A DNA stretch of 64,000 bases from Komagataeibacter swingsii. GTDB lineage: Bacteria > Pseudomonadota > Alphaproteobacteria > Acetobacterales > Acetobacteraceae. Positions 25,275 through 32,995 of this stretch are shown one piece after another (position 1 is the stretch's first letter; the number at the start of each line of letters is the position of its first letter). The translations under genes were made by a program, and so were the position numbers. The notes below the pieces were generated by a model that made no database searches, had not been told where the DNA came from, and worked only from the letters and a program-made list of their open reading frames with translations. Where the stretch lies: positions 186,001 through 250,000 of the forward strand of contig NZ_NKUB01000003.1 in the NCBI RefSeq assembly GCF_003207895.1, given 5' to 3'.

Positions 25275-26602
25275 TAGCAGTCCAGCGTGGCCTGTCGTTC
25301 CCATTCGGACAGATGACCACAATAGGCGTTCCATTCCGCCATTTTCAGGTGAATGTACGGATCGACCAGCCCATCGCCCAGCAGGCCGCGCATCGCGGTG
25401 CTTGCGTCCAGCGCCCGCACCGCATCCAGCAGGTTCAGGGGCAGCGTTCTGGCGTCCCGGACCGTGTGGCCTTCGGTATACATGTTGATATCAAGGGGCT
25501 TTCCCGGGTCCAGCCTGCGCTCCAGCCCATTCAGCCCCGCCGCCAGCAGCGATGCCTGCAGCAGGTACGGATTGGCCGCCCCGTCAGGCAGGCGCATTTC
25601 AAAGCGCCCCTTGCCCGGCACGCGGATCATATGGGTGCGGTTGTCGCCGGCATAGGTCACGGCATTGGGGGACCATGTCGCGCCCGAGACGGTGCGCGGC
25701 GCGTTGATGCGCTTGTAGGAATTCACGACGGGGTTGAGGAACGCGCACAGCGCGCGCGCATTTTCGATCAGGCCGCCGACAAAATGATACCCTTCCGCCG
25801 ACAGGCCCAGCGGGTCCGTGTCCGCCTGGCATATATTCGTATCCCCCTTCCACAGCGAGATATGGGCATGGCACCCGCTGCCGGTCAGGTCCATGAAGGG
25901 CTTGGGCATGAACGTCGCCCGCAGCCCGTGCTTTTCGGCGATGGCGCGCGCCATGAATTTGAAAAAGACGTGGCGGTCCGCCGTCACCAGGGCTTCATCG
26001 AACATCCAGTTCATCTCGAACTGGCCGTTCGCGTCCTCATGGTCGTTCTGGTACGGCTCCCAGCCCAGGTGCAGCATGGCGTCGCATATTTCGGTAATCA
26101 CGTCATAACGCCGCATGAGGGCGGATGCATCGTAACAGGACTTGGGCGCATTGTCGTGCGGGTCGCCAATGGCCTGCCCGTCGGGCGTCAGCAGGAAGAA
26201 CTCGCACTCGACCCCGGTCTTGACCGTAAGGCCCATTTTCGCGGCGCGGGCGATCATGCGGCGCAACGTGTTGCGTGGTCCCTGCGCGATCAGCCCACCA
26301 TGCATTTTCAGGTCGGATGCAAGCCAGCCGACTTCCGGTTTCCACGGCAACTGGACCAGGGTGGCGGGATCGGGCACGGCGACAAGGTCGGGGTCGGCGG
26401 GGGAAAGCTGGAACGCCGCCGCGAACCCGGCAAAGCCCGCCCCCCTTTCCTGCATGCCCCGTATGGCTGATGCCGGGACCAGCTTGGCCCGCTGCGCGCC
26501 GGACAGGTCGGTGTAGGAAATGAGGAAATAGCTTATGCCCCGCCTTTCGGCCTCGGCGGCAAGGTCAACAGGCGTGCATGCCTTGGTAACATCTTGGTCC
26601 AT
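25274..26602 (-). CDS. gmaS: Gamma-glutamylmethylamide synthetase (glutamate-methylamine ligase)
   Basis: Glutamine-synthetase-fold ligase, 442 aa, joining glutamate and methylamine with ATP: the entry step of the N-methylglutamate pathway. GS motifs include GVECEFFLLTPDG (metal Glu), HEDANGQFEMNW, TGSGCHAHISLW, NPVVNSYKRI and KGRFEMRLPDG. The length and motif wording fit the GmaS/GS-III-like group rather than GlnA. The start at 26602 (MDQDVTKACTPVDL) is preferred because the upstream frame is low complexity. It follows mgsC by 78 bp in the order mgsA-mgsB-mgsC-gmaS. The context makes GmaS far more likely than an ordinary glutamine synthetase. Confidence 0.92.
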   Translation of the reverse strand: MDQDVTKACTPVDLAAEAERRGISYFLISYTDLSGAQRAKLVPASAIRGMQERGAGFAGFAAAFQLSPADPDLVAVPDPATLVQLPWKPEVGWLASDLKMHGGLIAQGPRNTLRRMIARAAKMGLTVKTGVECEFFLLTPDGQAIGDPHDNAPKSCYDASALMRRYDVITEICDAMLHLGWEPYQNDHEDANGQFEMNWMFDEALVTADRHVFFKFMARAIAEKHGLRATFMPKPFMDLTGSGCHAHISLWKGDTNICQADTDPLGLSAEGYHFVGGLIENARALCAFLNPVVNSYKRINAPRTVSGATWSPNAVTYAGDNRTHMIRVPGKGRFEMRLPDGAANPYLLQASLLAAGLNGLERRLDPGKPLDINMYTEGHTVRDARTLPLNLLDAVRALDASTAMRGLLGDGLVDPYIHLKMAEWNAYCGHLSEWERQATLDC

Positions 26603-26679
26603 CACCACAATATCCGTATTCAGTATATTTGAAAAACACGAAGGGGGGCGCGCCCTGCGCGGCGTTGCTCCCTGTGGTT

Positions 26680-28017
26680 TCAGAACCCCTGCCGGCCCGG
26701 GTACCATTCCGTTCCCGCCAGCGGGATGCGGGTCATGGCGGCGGCTTCCATCGTCAGGGCGACAAGGTCTTCCGGCTCAAGGTTATGAAGGTGGCTCTTG
26801 CCGCATGCCCGCGCGATCGCCTGTGCCTCCATGGTCATGACGGACAGGTAATTGGCGATCCGCCGCCCACCCAGGATCGGGTCAAGGCGCGCGGCCAGCT
26901 CGGGGTCCTGCGTGGTGATGCCCGCGGGGTCGCGCCCGTCCTGCCAGTCATCATAGGCGCCGGGAACCGTGCCCAGCTTTGCGTATTCCTCCGCCAGGTC
27001 GGGACTCTGGTCGCCCAGCGCGATCAGGGCCGCGGTACCGATGGCCACGGCGTCCGCCCCCAGCGCCAGCGCCTTGGCCATGTCCGCGCCGCTGCGGATG
27101 CCGCCGGATACGATCAGCTGCACCTTGCGGTGCATGCCCAGGTCCTGCAACGCCTGCACGGCCGGGCGGATGGCGGCAAGGATGGGCAGGCCCACATGTT
27201 CGATGAACACTTCCTGTGTTGCCGCCGTGCCGCCCTGCATGCCATCCAGCACCACCACGTCCGCGCCCGCCTTTACCGCAAGCGAGACATCGTAATACGG
27301 GCGGCTGGCCCCGATCTTGATATAGATGGGCTTTTCCCACGCCGTGATCTCGCGCAGTTCCTCGATCTTGATTTCAAGGTCGTCCGGCCCGGTCCAGTCC
27401 GGGTGGCGGCAGGCGGAACGCTGGTCGATGCCTTCGGGCAGGTCGCGCATCTTCGCGACACGCTCGGAAATCTTCTGCCCCAGCAGCATGCCGCCGCCGC
27501 CGGGCTTGGCCCCCTGCCCCACCACCACCTCGATCGCATCCGCGCGGCGCAGGTCGTCGGGGTTCATGCCATAGCGCGAGGGCAGGTACTGGTAGACAAG
27601 GGTGGTGGAATGCCCGCGCTCCTCCGGCGTCATGCCGCCATCACCCGTTGTGGTGGACGTGCCCACCGCGCTTGCCCCGCGCCCCAGTGCCTCCTTGGCC
27701 TGCGCCGACAGCGCGCCAAAGGACATGCCCGCGATCGTGACCGGCGTTTTCAGGCGGATGGGCTTGCTGGCGAAGCGCGTGCCCAGCACGACATCCGTAT
27801 CGCAGCGTTCCCGGTACCCTTCCAGCGGATAACGGGACATGGAGGCGCCAAGGAAAAGCAGGTCGTCAAAATGGGGCAGCTTGCGCTTGGTGCCCGCGCC
27901 ACGGATGTCATAGATCCCGGTGGCGGCGGCGCGCTGGATCTCGGAAATGGTGAACGGGTCGAATGTCGCGGAAAAACGCGGCTTCGTACGCGGAATCTTT
28001 CTGGTGTTGTCTGTCAT
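26680..28017 (-). CDS. mgsC: N-methylglutamate synthase subunit C (FMN glutamate-synthase domain)
   Basis: Catalytic flavoprotein subunit, 445 aa, related to the FMN/Fe-S barrel of glutamate synthase. With MgsA and MgsB it converts gamma-glutamylmethylamide and glutamate to N-methylglutamate. Family segments are TIAGMSFGALSAQAKEALGR, TTTGDGGMTPEERGHST, VGQGAKPGGGGMLLGQKISE, VVLDGMQGGTAATQE and VSGGIRSGADMAKALALGA. The start was set at MTDNTRKIPRTKPRF, 7 bp after the mgsB stop. Confidence 0.92.
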   Translation of the reverse strand: MTDNTRKIPRTKPRFSATFDPFTISEIQRAAATGIYDIRGAGTKRKLPHFDDLLFLGASMSRYPLEGYRERCDTDVVLGTRFASKPIRLKTPVTIAGMSFGALSAQAKEALGRGASAVGTSTTTGDGGMTPEERGHSTTLVYQYLPSRYGMNPDDLRRADAIEVVVGQGAKPGGGGMLLGQKISERVAKMRDLPEGIDQRSACRHPDWTGPDDLEIKIEELREITAWEKPIYIKIGASRPYYDVSLAVKAGADVVVLDGMQGGTAATQEVFIEHVGLPILAAIRPAVQALQDLGMHRKVQLIVSGGIRSGADMAKALALGADAVAIGTAALIALGDQSPDLAEEYAKLGTVPGAYDDWQDGRDPAGITTQDPELAARLDPILGGRRIANYLSVMTMEAQAIARACGKSHLHNLEPEDLVALTMEAAAMTRIPLAGTEWYPGRQGF

Positions 28018-28024
28018 GGTGGCC

Positions 28025-28711
28025 TCAGTACGCCGCGGCGTTATCAACGTGGAAATGGTACAGGCGACGCGCTGACCCATAGAGGCGGAAGCTGCCGGCC
28101 GGGTATCCGGTGATGCCGGCGCTGTCCAGCAGGGATTGCAGCAGGACCGTGTCCTGCGCGGTCATGTCCTTTTCCTCGCAGTCCGCGCCCAGGCTCCTGA
28201 CTTCGCCGCGCACGAAGATTTTCGCTTCATACAGGCTGTCCCCCAGCGCCTCCCCCGCGTCGCCGCATACGACCAGCGTGCCGGACTGCGCCATGAAGGC
28301 GCTCATGTGCCCGACCGAACCGCGCACCACGATGTCGATGCCCTTCATCGATATGCCGCAGCGCGCCCCGGCATCCCCGTCGATCACCAGCAGCCCGCCA
28401 TGGCCGGTGGCGCCCGCCGCCATGCTGGCGTTGCCGCGCACGTGGGTGCGGCCGCTCATCATGTTTTCGGCCACGCCGGGGCCGGCATTGCCTTCGATGG
28501 TGATGGTGGCGCGCTGGTTCATGCCACCCGCGTAATACCCCGCCTGCCCGTCAATCAGCACATCGATCGGGGCGGTCAGGCCCACGGCCAGGGCGTGGCG
28601 GCCGCGCGGGTTGCGGATGGCCCATGCCCCGGTTGCGTCCTCGCTTTGCAACTGGCTGTTGGCCTCGCGCAGGGTGCATTGGGCCAGGTCGATTTCCTGC
28701 ATGTTGGTCAT
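28025..28711 (-). CDS. mgsB: N-methylglutamate synthase subunit B (GXGXG domain)
   Basis: Right-handed beta-helix GXGXG domain, 228 aa, corresponding to the C-terminal structural domain of glutamate synthase. The repeating Gly pattern is visible (ITIEGNAGPGVAENMMSG, HVRGNASMAAGATGHGG, LVIDGDAGARCGISMKG, VVRGSVGHMSAFMAQSG). It overlaps mgsA by four bases (ATGA), which supports a stoichiometric complex of MgsA, MgsB and MgsC. Confidence 0.92.
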   Translation of the reverse strand: MTNMQEIDLAQCTLREANSQLQSEDATGAWAIRNPRGRHALAVGLTAPIDVLIDGQAGYYAGGMNQRATITIEGNAGPGVAENMMSGRTHVRGNASMAAGATGHGGLLVIDGDAGARCGISMKGIDIVVRGSVGHMSAFMAQSGTLVVCGDAGEALGDSLYEAKIFVRGEVRSLGADCEEKDMTAQDTVLLQSLLDSAGITGYPAGSFRLYGSARRLYHFHVDNAAAY

Positions 28712-29607
28712 GCCGCGTGTTCCCAGTGATAGACGCGCTGCGGTTCGGGTTCAAAGACGGTTGCGGTCTCGATGCCCGGAAGCCGGGCGAAGGCGCGGTA
28801 TTCGGACGCGAAGGCGACGTAGTCATCCGTCTCGGCGATGACGGCGGGCTTGCACGCCACCGGGTCGCGCAGGACCGCAAACCCGTCCCGGGTGCCCACG
28901 ACAAAGGTGTAGAAGCCGTCAAGGTCGGCAAGGGCGGCCGTCAGGGCCTCATCCAGCCGCTCCCCGCGCGACAGCCGCCACGACAGATAGCCCGCCGCCA
29001 CTTCCGAATCATTTTCGGTGGCGAATTCCAGCCCTTCGCGCACCAGCTGGCGGCGCAGGGTGTTATGGTTGGACAGCGAGCCGTTATGCACCAGGCACTG
29101 GTCCGGCCCGGTTGAAAACGGGTGCGCGCCGGCGGTGGTCACGGCTGATTCCGTCGCCATGCGGGTGTGCCCGATGGCGTGGGTGCCGCTCATGCCCGCA
29201 AGGTCGAAGCGGGTCGCGACAGCTTCAGGCAGGCCCACGCCCTTGTACAGCTCGATGCTGTCGCCGCTGGACACGAACGCAACCCCGTGGCCGAAGGATG
29301 AAATGAACCGGCGCGCGGCCTTTTCATGTTCGCTCGGCACGGTAATGACCATGTGGTCATCGCGAAAGGCCACGGTCATGTCGGGACCGGCGATATCGGC
29401 CAGCCCCCTTTCAAAGGCCGCGCCGTGCGCCGGGGCAAGGTCGCGCACCGTGATCTTGGTCTGCCCGTGGCGCGCGCCCCCGTAAACGGCAAAACCGGCG
29501 CTGTCGGGGCCGCGCTCCGTCATGACCTTCAGCATCTGGGATGTCAGCCGCCCGAGTTCAGGCTGAAGCGCGGGATTTTTCAGAAATAACCCAACGATGC
29601 CACACAT
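28708..29607 (-). CDS. mgsA: N-methylglutamate synthase subunit A (class II glutamine amidotransferase domain)
   Basis: Ntn-hydrolase amidotransferase domain, 299 aa. The start at 29607 gives M-C-GIVGLFLKN, so Cys2 becomes the N-terminal nucleophile after Met removal. A GGAG site lies seven bases upstream of this ATG, supporting it over the ATG at 29613. Further motifs are GTHAIGHTRMATES, PDQCLVHNGSLSNHNTLRR, TENDSEVAAGYLSWRL. The domain would release methylamine from gamma-glutamylmethylamide and channel it to MgsC. First gene of mgsABC-gmaS; the shared 38-bp element lies 60 bp upstream. Confidence 0.93.
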   Translation of the reverse strand: MCGIVGLFLKNPALQPELGRLTSQMLKVMTERGPDSAGFAVYGGARHGQTKITVRDLAPAHGAAFERGLADIAGPDMTVAFRDDHMVITVPSEHEKAARRFISSFGHGVAFVSSGDSIELYKGVGLPEAVATRFDLAGMSGTHAIGHTRMATESAVTTAGAHPFSTGPDQCLVHNGSLSNHNTLRRQLVREGLEFATENDSEVAAGYLSWRLSRGERLDEALTAALADLDGFYTFVVGTRDGFAVLRDPVACKPAVIAETDDYVAFASEYRAFARLPGIETATVFEPEPQRVYHWEHAA

Positions 29608-29666
29608 CGTCATTCTCCGCCGAGATAGGAAAGGATGCGCCCATCAAGCGCCCATCCCGGCGGGGT

Positions 29667-29704
29667 GTCAACTTAAAAGAACAAAACTTTCTTTTAAGGA
29701 AATG
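29667..29704 (-). promoter_or_regulatory. Promoter element shared with the N-demethylase operon (site 1), upstream of mgsA
   Basis: On the plus strand: GTCAAC, then TTAAAAGAACA, then AACTTTCT, then GAAA seven bases beyond TTTC, as at 16547-16584. It includes an inverted repeat CTTAAAAG/CTTTTAAG. Read toward mgsA it ends in TTGACA, a perfect -35 hexamer, with a weaker CTTGAT 17 bases later. The stretch lies in the 100-bp gap between the XRE-cupin gene stop and mgsA. Confidence 0.6.
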
Positions 29705-29710
29705 ACGCAA

Positions 29711-30364
29711 TCAGTCGTCCTGGCGTGGGTAGACGATTATCGACAGGTAATTCATGGGTTTTTCGATCAGCACTTCCGGCCCGTGCGGCGCCTGGCAGTC
29801 AAACATCAGGGTATCGCCCGGCCCCATTTCATACGATTCGTTACCATGTCGGTACACAACGCGCCCGCTGAGCATGTAGATGATCTCCACCCCCTGGTGG
29901 CGGAAACTGGTATAGGGCCGGGCGTCCTCGTGCAGGGTGATCAGGTAGGGTTCGACCACCATGCTGCCCCCCAGCAGGTGCCCCAGCAACTGGTATTCAT
30001 GCCCCGCCTTCGTGCCCCGGCGTTCAATGACGACCCCCTTGCCCGCCTTGACGAAGGAACAGTCGCGCTGTTCCTCAAACGTGGCGAATAGCTGGCTTAG
30101 CGGCACGTTCAGCGCCCGGCCCACCGATTGCAGCGTGGAAAGCGAGGGGGAAATCTGCCCGTTTTCTATTTTCGACAGCATGCCCAGCGATATGCCCGCG
30201 CTGCTGGCCAGGTCCGCCCCCGTCAGCTCGGCCCGCCGCCGCAGCAGCCGGATCTGCGCGCCCAGCGATTCCTCCAGCGTCAGTTCGCGGACCGGCCCGG
30301 CCGACGACCCGGTGGTCAGTTCGGCCGGGGCCTTTTCGGTGCGGGACTTGCGGGGTGCGGCCAT
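29711..30364 (-). CDS. XRE-cupin transcriptional regulator
   Basis: 217 aa. The HTH domain (about residues 35-90: LGAQIRLLRRRAELTGADLA, GISLGMLSKIENGQISPSLS) is followed by a C-terminal cupin (about 145-210: YTSFRHQGVEIIYMLSGRVV, MGPGDTLMFDCQAPHGPE). Proteins of this layout sense small ligands and control amine, amino acid or sulfur catabolism (PuuR and SutR types). The start at 30364 (MAAPRKSRTE) fits family length. It lies 25 bp after the LysR gene and 103 bp before mgsA on the same strand. Likely a local regulator of the methylamine genes. Confidence 0.85.
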   Translation of the reverse strand: MAAPRKSRTEKAPAELTTGSSAGPVRELTLEESLGAQIRLLRRRAELTGADLASSAGISLGMLSKIENGQISPSLSTLQSVGRALNVPLSQLFATFEEQRDCSFVKAGKGVVIERRGTKAGHEYQLLGHLLGGSMVVEPYLITLHEDARPYTSFRHQGVEIIYMLSGRVVYRHGNESYEMGPGDTLMFDCQAPHGPEVLIEKPMNYLSIIVYPRQDD

Positions 30365-30389
30365 GCATGCTCTCCAGAAAACGCAAGAA

Positions 30390-31361
30390 TCAGGACAGGA
30401 CGTCCATCTGATCGGCAAAGGCGGGAAAATAGCCCGCCAGTTCGCCACGTGTCTGCTCCATAAGAACAGTCCGGAGTGATTTCGCAAAATCCAGCGGCAG
30501 GCGCCCGAATTCCCGCCGCCGCGCCACCAGCGTCAGCCGCCGCCGGAACGTGCCCACCGGCAGCCTGTGGCATGTCAGCCCGCAATGGCCGTCAAACCCC
30601 GCCTCATACAGGCATAGCGGCGTCGTGATGGCCACGCCCCCCAGCCTGCACGCGGCCAGGACCCCCTCGGGCCGGTCGAATTCCTGGCCATGGGGGATGT
30701 CCAGCTTCAGCCGCCGCAGGTAGCGTTCGATCTCGTTGCCCGTGCGTGAGCGCAGGGAAAAGCGCACGAACGGCCGTTCGGTGAAAAAGGCGGCCAGGTC
30801 CGCGGCCGATGCCGGGGGGCTTACGCCTGCGGGGCACAGCAGCATGTAGGGTTCCTCGAACAGCGGCCAGCGTTCGAGGTCGGCGATGTCTTCCAGGTCA
30901 TCGACGCTGAGGATGAAATCGATCTGGCGCGACAGCAGGGCGGCGGCGTGGGATTCGGTCAGGCCGGCATGCACCACCAGGCGGTCGACGCGCGCGCGCA
31001 TGAAGCTGGAGACTTCCCCCATCACGGCGCGCGACAGGGAATCGACCACGCCGATCCGCAGCAGGTGGACCCTTCCCGACTGCATTTCCTGCAGGCGGGC
31101 GGCGATCTGGCGCATCTCGACCATAAGCCCGGTGGCGTACTGGCGCAGCACCGTACCGGCGGTTGTCAGCGCCATGGGGCGCACCCCCCGGTCAAACAGT
31201 TGCGTGCCCACGCGTTTTTCCAGGTCGGCGATGGTCTGTGAAACGGCGGGCTGGGTTATGCCCAGCATGCGCCCGGCCGCCGCCATGCTGCCATTGTCGC
31301 ACACGGCCAGGAAGACATTCAGTGCGGAAAAATCGAACGGTGGAACATGAAGCGCCATCAT
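30390..31361 (-). CDS. LysR-family transcriptional regulator
   Basis: 323 aa. The winged-helix N-terminus (FDFSALNVFLAVCDNGSMAA, GITQPAVSQTIADLEKRVGT) precedes a LysR substrate-binding domain. The start at 31361 is one of two adjacent ATGs (MMALHVPPF). It is divergent from mgdA, with 82 bp between start codons, the usual layout of a LysR gene and its target. The palindrome at 31386-31406 lies exactly in that gap. Inducer unknown; an intermediate of the N-methylglutamate pathway is the natural guess. Confidence 0.9.
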   Translation of the reverse strand: MMALHVPPFDFSALNVFLAVCDNGSMAAAGRMLGITQPAVSQTIADLEKRVGTQLFDRGVRPMALTTAGTVLRQYATGLMVEMRQIAARLQEMQSGRVHLLRIGVVDSLSRAVMGEVSSFMRARVDRLVVHAGLTESHAAALLSRQIDFILSVDDLEDIADLERWPLFEEPYMLLCPAGVSPPASAADLAAFFTERPFVRFSLRSRTGNEIERYLRRLKLDIPHGQEFDRPEGVLAACRLGGVAITTPLCLYEAGFDGHCGLTCHRLPVGTFRRRLTLVARRREFGRLPLDFAKSLRTVLMEQTRGELAGYFPAFADQMDVLS

Positions 31362-31385
31362 ACCATACCATAAGAAAAATTTATA

Positions 31386-31406
31386 ATGTTCCTGTGCCGA
31401 AACCAT
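31386..31406. promoter_or_regulatory. ATGTTCC-N6-GAAAC operator in the LysR/mgdA divergent promoter
   Basis: ATGTTCC-TGTGCC-GAAAC followed by CAT. It matches the perfect copy at 25065 at 15 of 21 positions. It lies 38 bp before mgdA and 25 bp before the LysR start, a position suited to control of both. Confidence 0.5.
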
Positions 31407-31443
31407 CTAGCATGGATTTCAGTAACGGATTGAAGATTTCGTA

Positions 31444-32703
31444 ATGAAAAATGATCGTTATTCCATTTTTTCCCTGCTGCGGGAAACATTGCGCGGCCAG
31501 ACCGGCTGGAAACCCGCATGGCGCGACGCCACCCCCCAGCCCAGCTATGATGTCGTGATCGTGGGCGGCGGCGGCCATGGGCTGGCCACCGCCTACTACC
31601 TTGCGCGGCGTTATGGCGTCCGCCGGGTGGCGGTGGTCGAAAAGGGCTGGATCGGCAACGGCAACATCGGCCGCAATACGACAATCATCCGTTCGAATTA
31701 CCTGCTGCCGGGCAACGTGCCCTTTTACGAATGTTCCATGAAGCTGTGGGAAGGGCTGGAACAGGACATCAATTACAACGCCATGGTCAGCCAGCGCGGC
31801 GTGCTCAACCTTTTCCATAACGACGCCCAGCGCAACGCCTATATCCGCCGTGGCAACGCCATGCGGCTGCATGGTGTGGATGCGCAGCTTCTGGATGTGG
31901 ACGCCGTGCGCCGCAGGCTGCCGTTCCTGAATTATGACGCGGCGCGCTTTCCCATACGCGGCGGCCTGCTGCAAAAGCGCGGCGGCACGGTCCGCCACGA
32001 CGCGGTGGCGTGGGGATACGCGCGCGCGGCCGACCGGCTGGGCGTGGACATCATCCAGAACTGCGAGGCCACCGGCCTGCGCATGCGCGAGGGCCGTGTC
32101 GTGGGGGTCGAGACCACGCGCGGGTTCATCGGCGCGGGGCGCGTCGGGCTGTCCTGCGCGGGCAATTCGTCGCGGGTCGCGGCCATGGCCGGGCTGCGCC
32201 TGCCAATCGAAAGCCACGTGCTTCAGGCCTTTGTCAGCGAGGGGCTGAAACCCTTCATCGACTGCGTGGTGACGTTTGGCGCGGGGCATTTCTACATCAG
32301 CCAGTCCGACAAGGGCGGGCTGGTATTTGGTGGCGATATCGATGGCTACAATTCCTATGCCCAGCGCGGGAACATGCCGGTCATCGAGGATGTGTGCGAA
32401 GGCGGCATGGCGCTCATGCCCCGGATCGGTCGCGTGCGCCTGCTGCGCCACTGGGCGGGATTGATGGACATGACCATGGATGGCAGCCCCATCATCGACA
32501 GGACGCCGGTGGGCAACCTCTACCTCAACGCCGGGTGGTGTTACGGCGGGTTCAAGGCCACGCCCGCGTCAGGCCTGTGCTTCGCCCACCTGATCGCCCG
32601 CGACGAACCCCATCCGGTGGCCGCGGCCTACCGGCTGGACCGCTTTGGCCGCGGGGCCGTGATTGATGAAAAAGGCATGGGCGCGCAGCCCAATCTGCAC
32701 TGA
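31444..32703 (+). CDS. mgdA: N-methylglutamate dehydrogenase subunit A (sarcosine-oxidase beta-like)
   Basis: SoxB-type FAD/FMN subunit, 419 aa, oxidising the N-methyl group of N-methylglutamate. The FAD-binding motif DVVIVGGGGHGLATAYYLA spans about residues 37-55. Further SoxB segments are KGWIGNGNIGRNTTIIRSNY, RWAGLM-type LRHWAGLMDMTMDGSPIID, and LYLNAGWCYGGFKATPASG near the end. It is first of mgdABCD-purU-folD-gamma and follows the LysR/mgdA promoter. A sarcosine oxidase is the alternative reading, but gmaS and mgsABC next door decide for MgdA. Confidence 0.9.
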   Translation: MKNDRYSIFSLLRETLRGQTGWKPAWRDATPQPSYDVVIVGGGGHGLATAYYLARRYGVRRVAVVEKGWIGNGNIGRNTTIIRSNYLLPGNVPFYECSMKLWEGLEQDINYNAMVSQRGVLNLFHNDAQRNAYIRRGNAMRLHGVDAQLLDVDAVRRRLPFLNYDAARFPIRGGLLQKRGGTVRHDAVAWGYARAADRLGVDIIQNCEATGLRMREGRVVGVETTRGFIGAGRVGLSCAGNSSRVAAMAGLRLPIESHVLQAFVSEGLKPFIDCVVTFGAGHFYISQSDKGGLVFGGDIDGYNSYAQRGNMPVIEDVCEGGMALMPRIGRVRLLRHWAGLMDMTMDGSPIIDRTPVGNLYLNAGWCYGGFKATPASGLCFAHLIARDEPHPVAAAYRLDRFGRGAVIDEKGMGAQPNLH

Positions 32704-32710
32704 GGTTCCA

Positions 32711-32995
32711 ATGCGTCTGAACTGTCCCTGCTGCGGACCACGCGGCGTTGAAGAATTCACCTATCGGGGCGACGCCACACTCCGTCGCCCTGCCCCCGAT
32801 GCCGCAGCGCCGGACTGGGTGGACTATGTCTACCTGCGCGACAACCCGGCGGGCTGGCACCGTGAACTGTGGTACCACGGCGCGGGCTGCCATGCGTGGC
32901 TGGTCGTCACGCGCGACACCCGCACCCATGAAATCGCCGATGTGGCCCGTGCGGTCGATATCGCACGCCACGGCAGGGAGAATACGGGGTCATGA
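32711..32995 (+). CDS. mgdB: N-methylglutamate dehydrogenase subunit B (sarcosine-oxidase delta-like)
   Basis: Small zinc-binding subunit, 94 aa. The SoxD motif MRLNCPCCGPRGVEEFTYRG gives Cys5, Cys7 and Cys8, and HGAGCHAWLVV carries the later His/Cys ligands. The segment DYVYLRDNPAGWHRELWYH is typical. It lies 7 bp after mgdA and overlaps mgdC by four bases. Confidence 0.92.
   Translation: MRLNCPCCGPRGVEEFTYRGDATLRRPAPDAAAPDWVDYVYLRDNPAGWHRELWYHGAGCHAWLVVTRDTRTHEIADVARAVDIARHGRENTGS

Noticed and set aside
26629-28113. 494-codon plus-strand frame over mgsC
   Set aside because: Antisense shadow of a fully conserved FMN glutamate-synthase domain.
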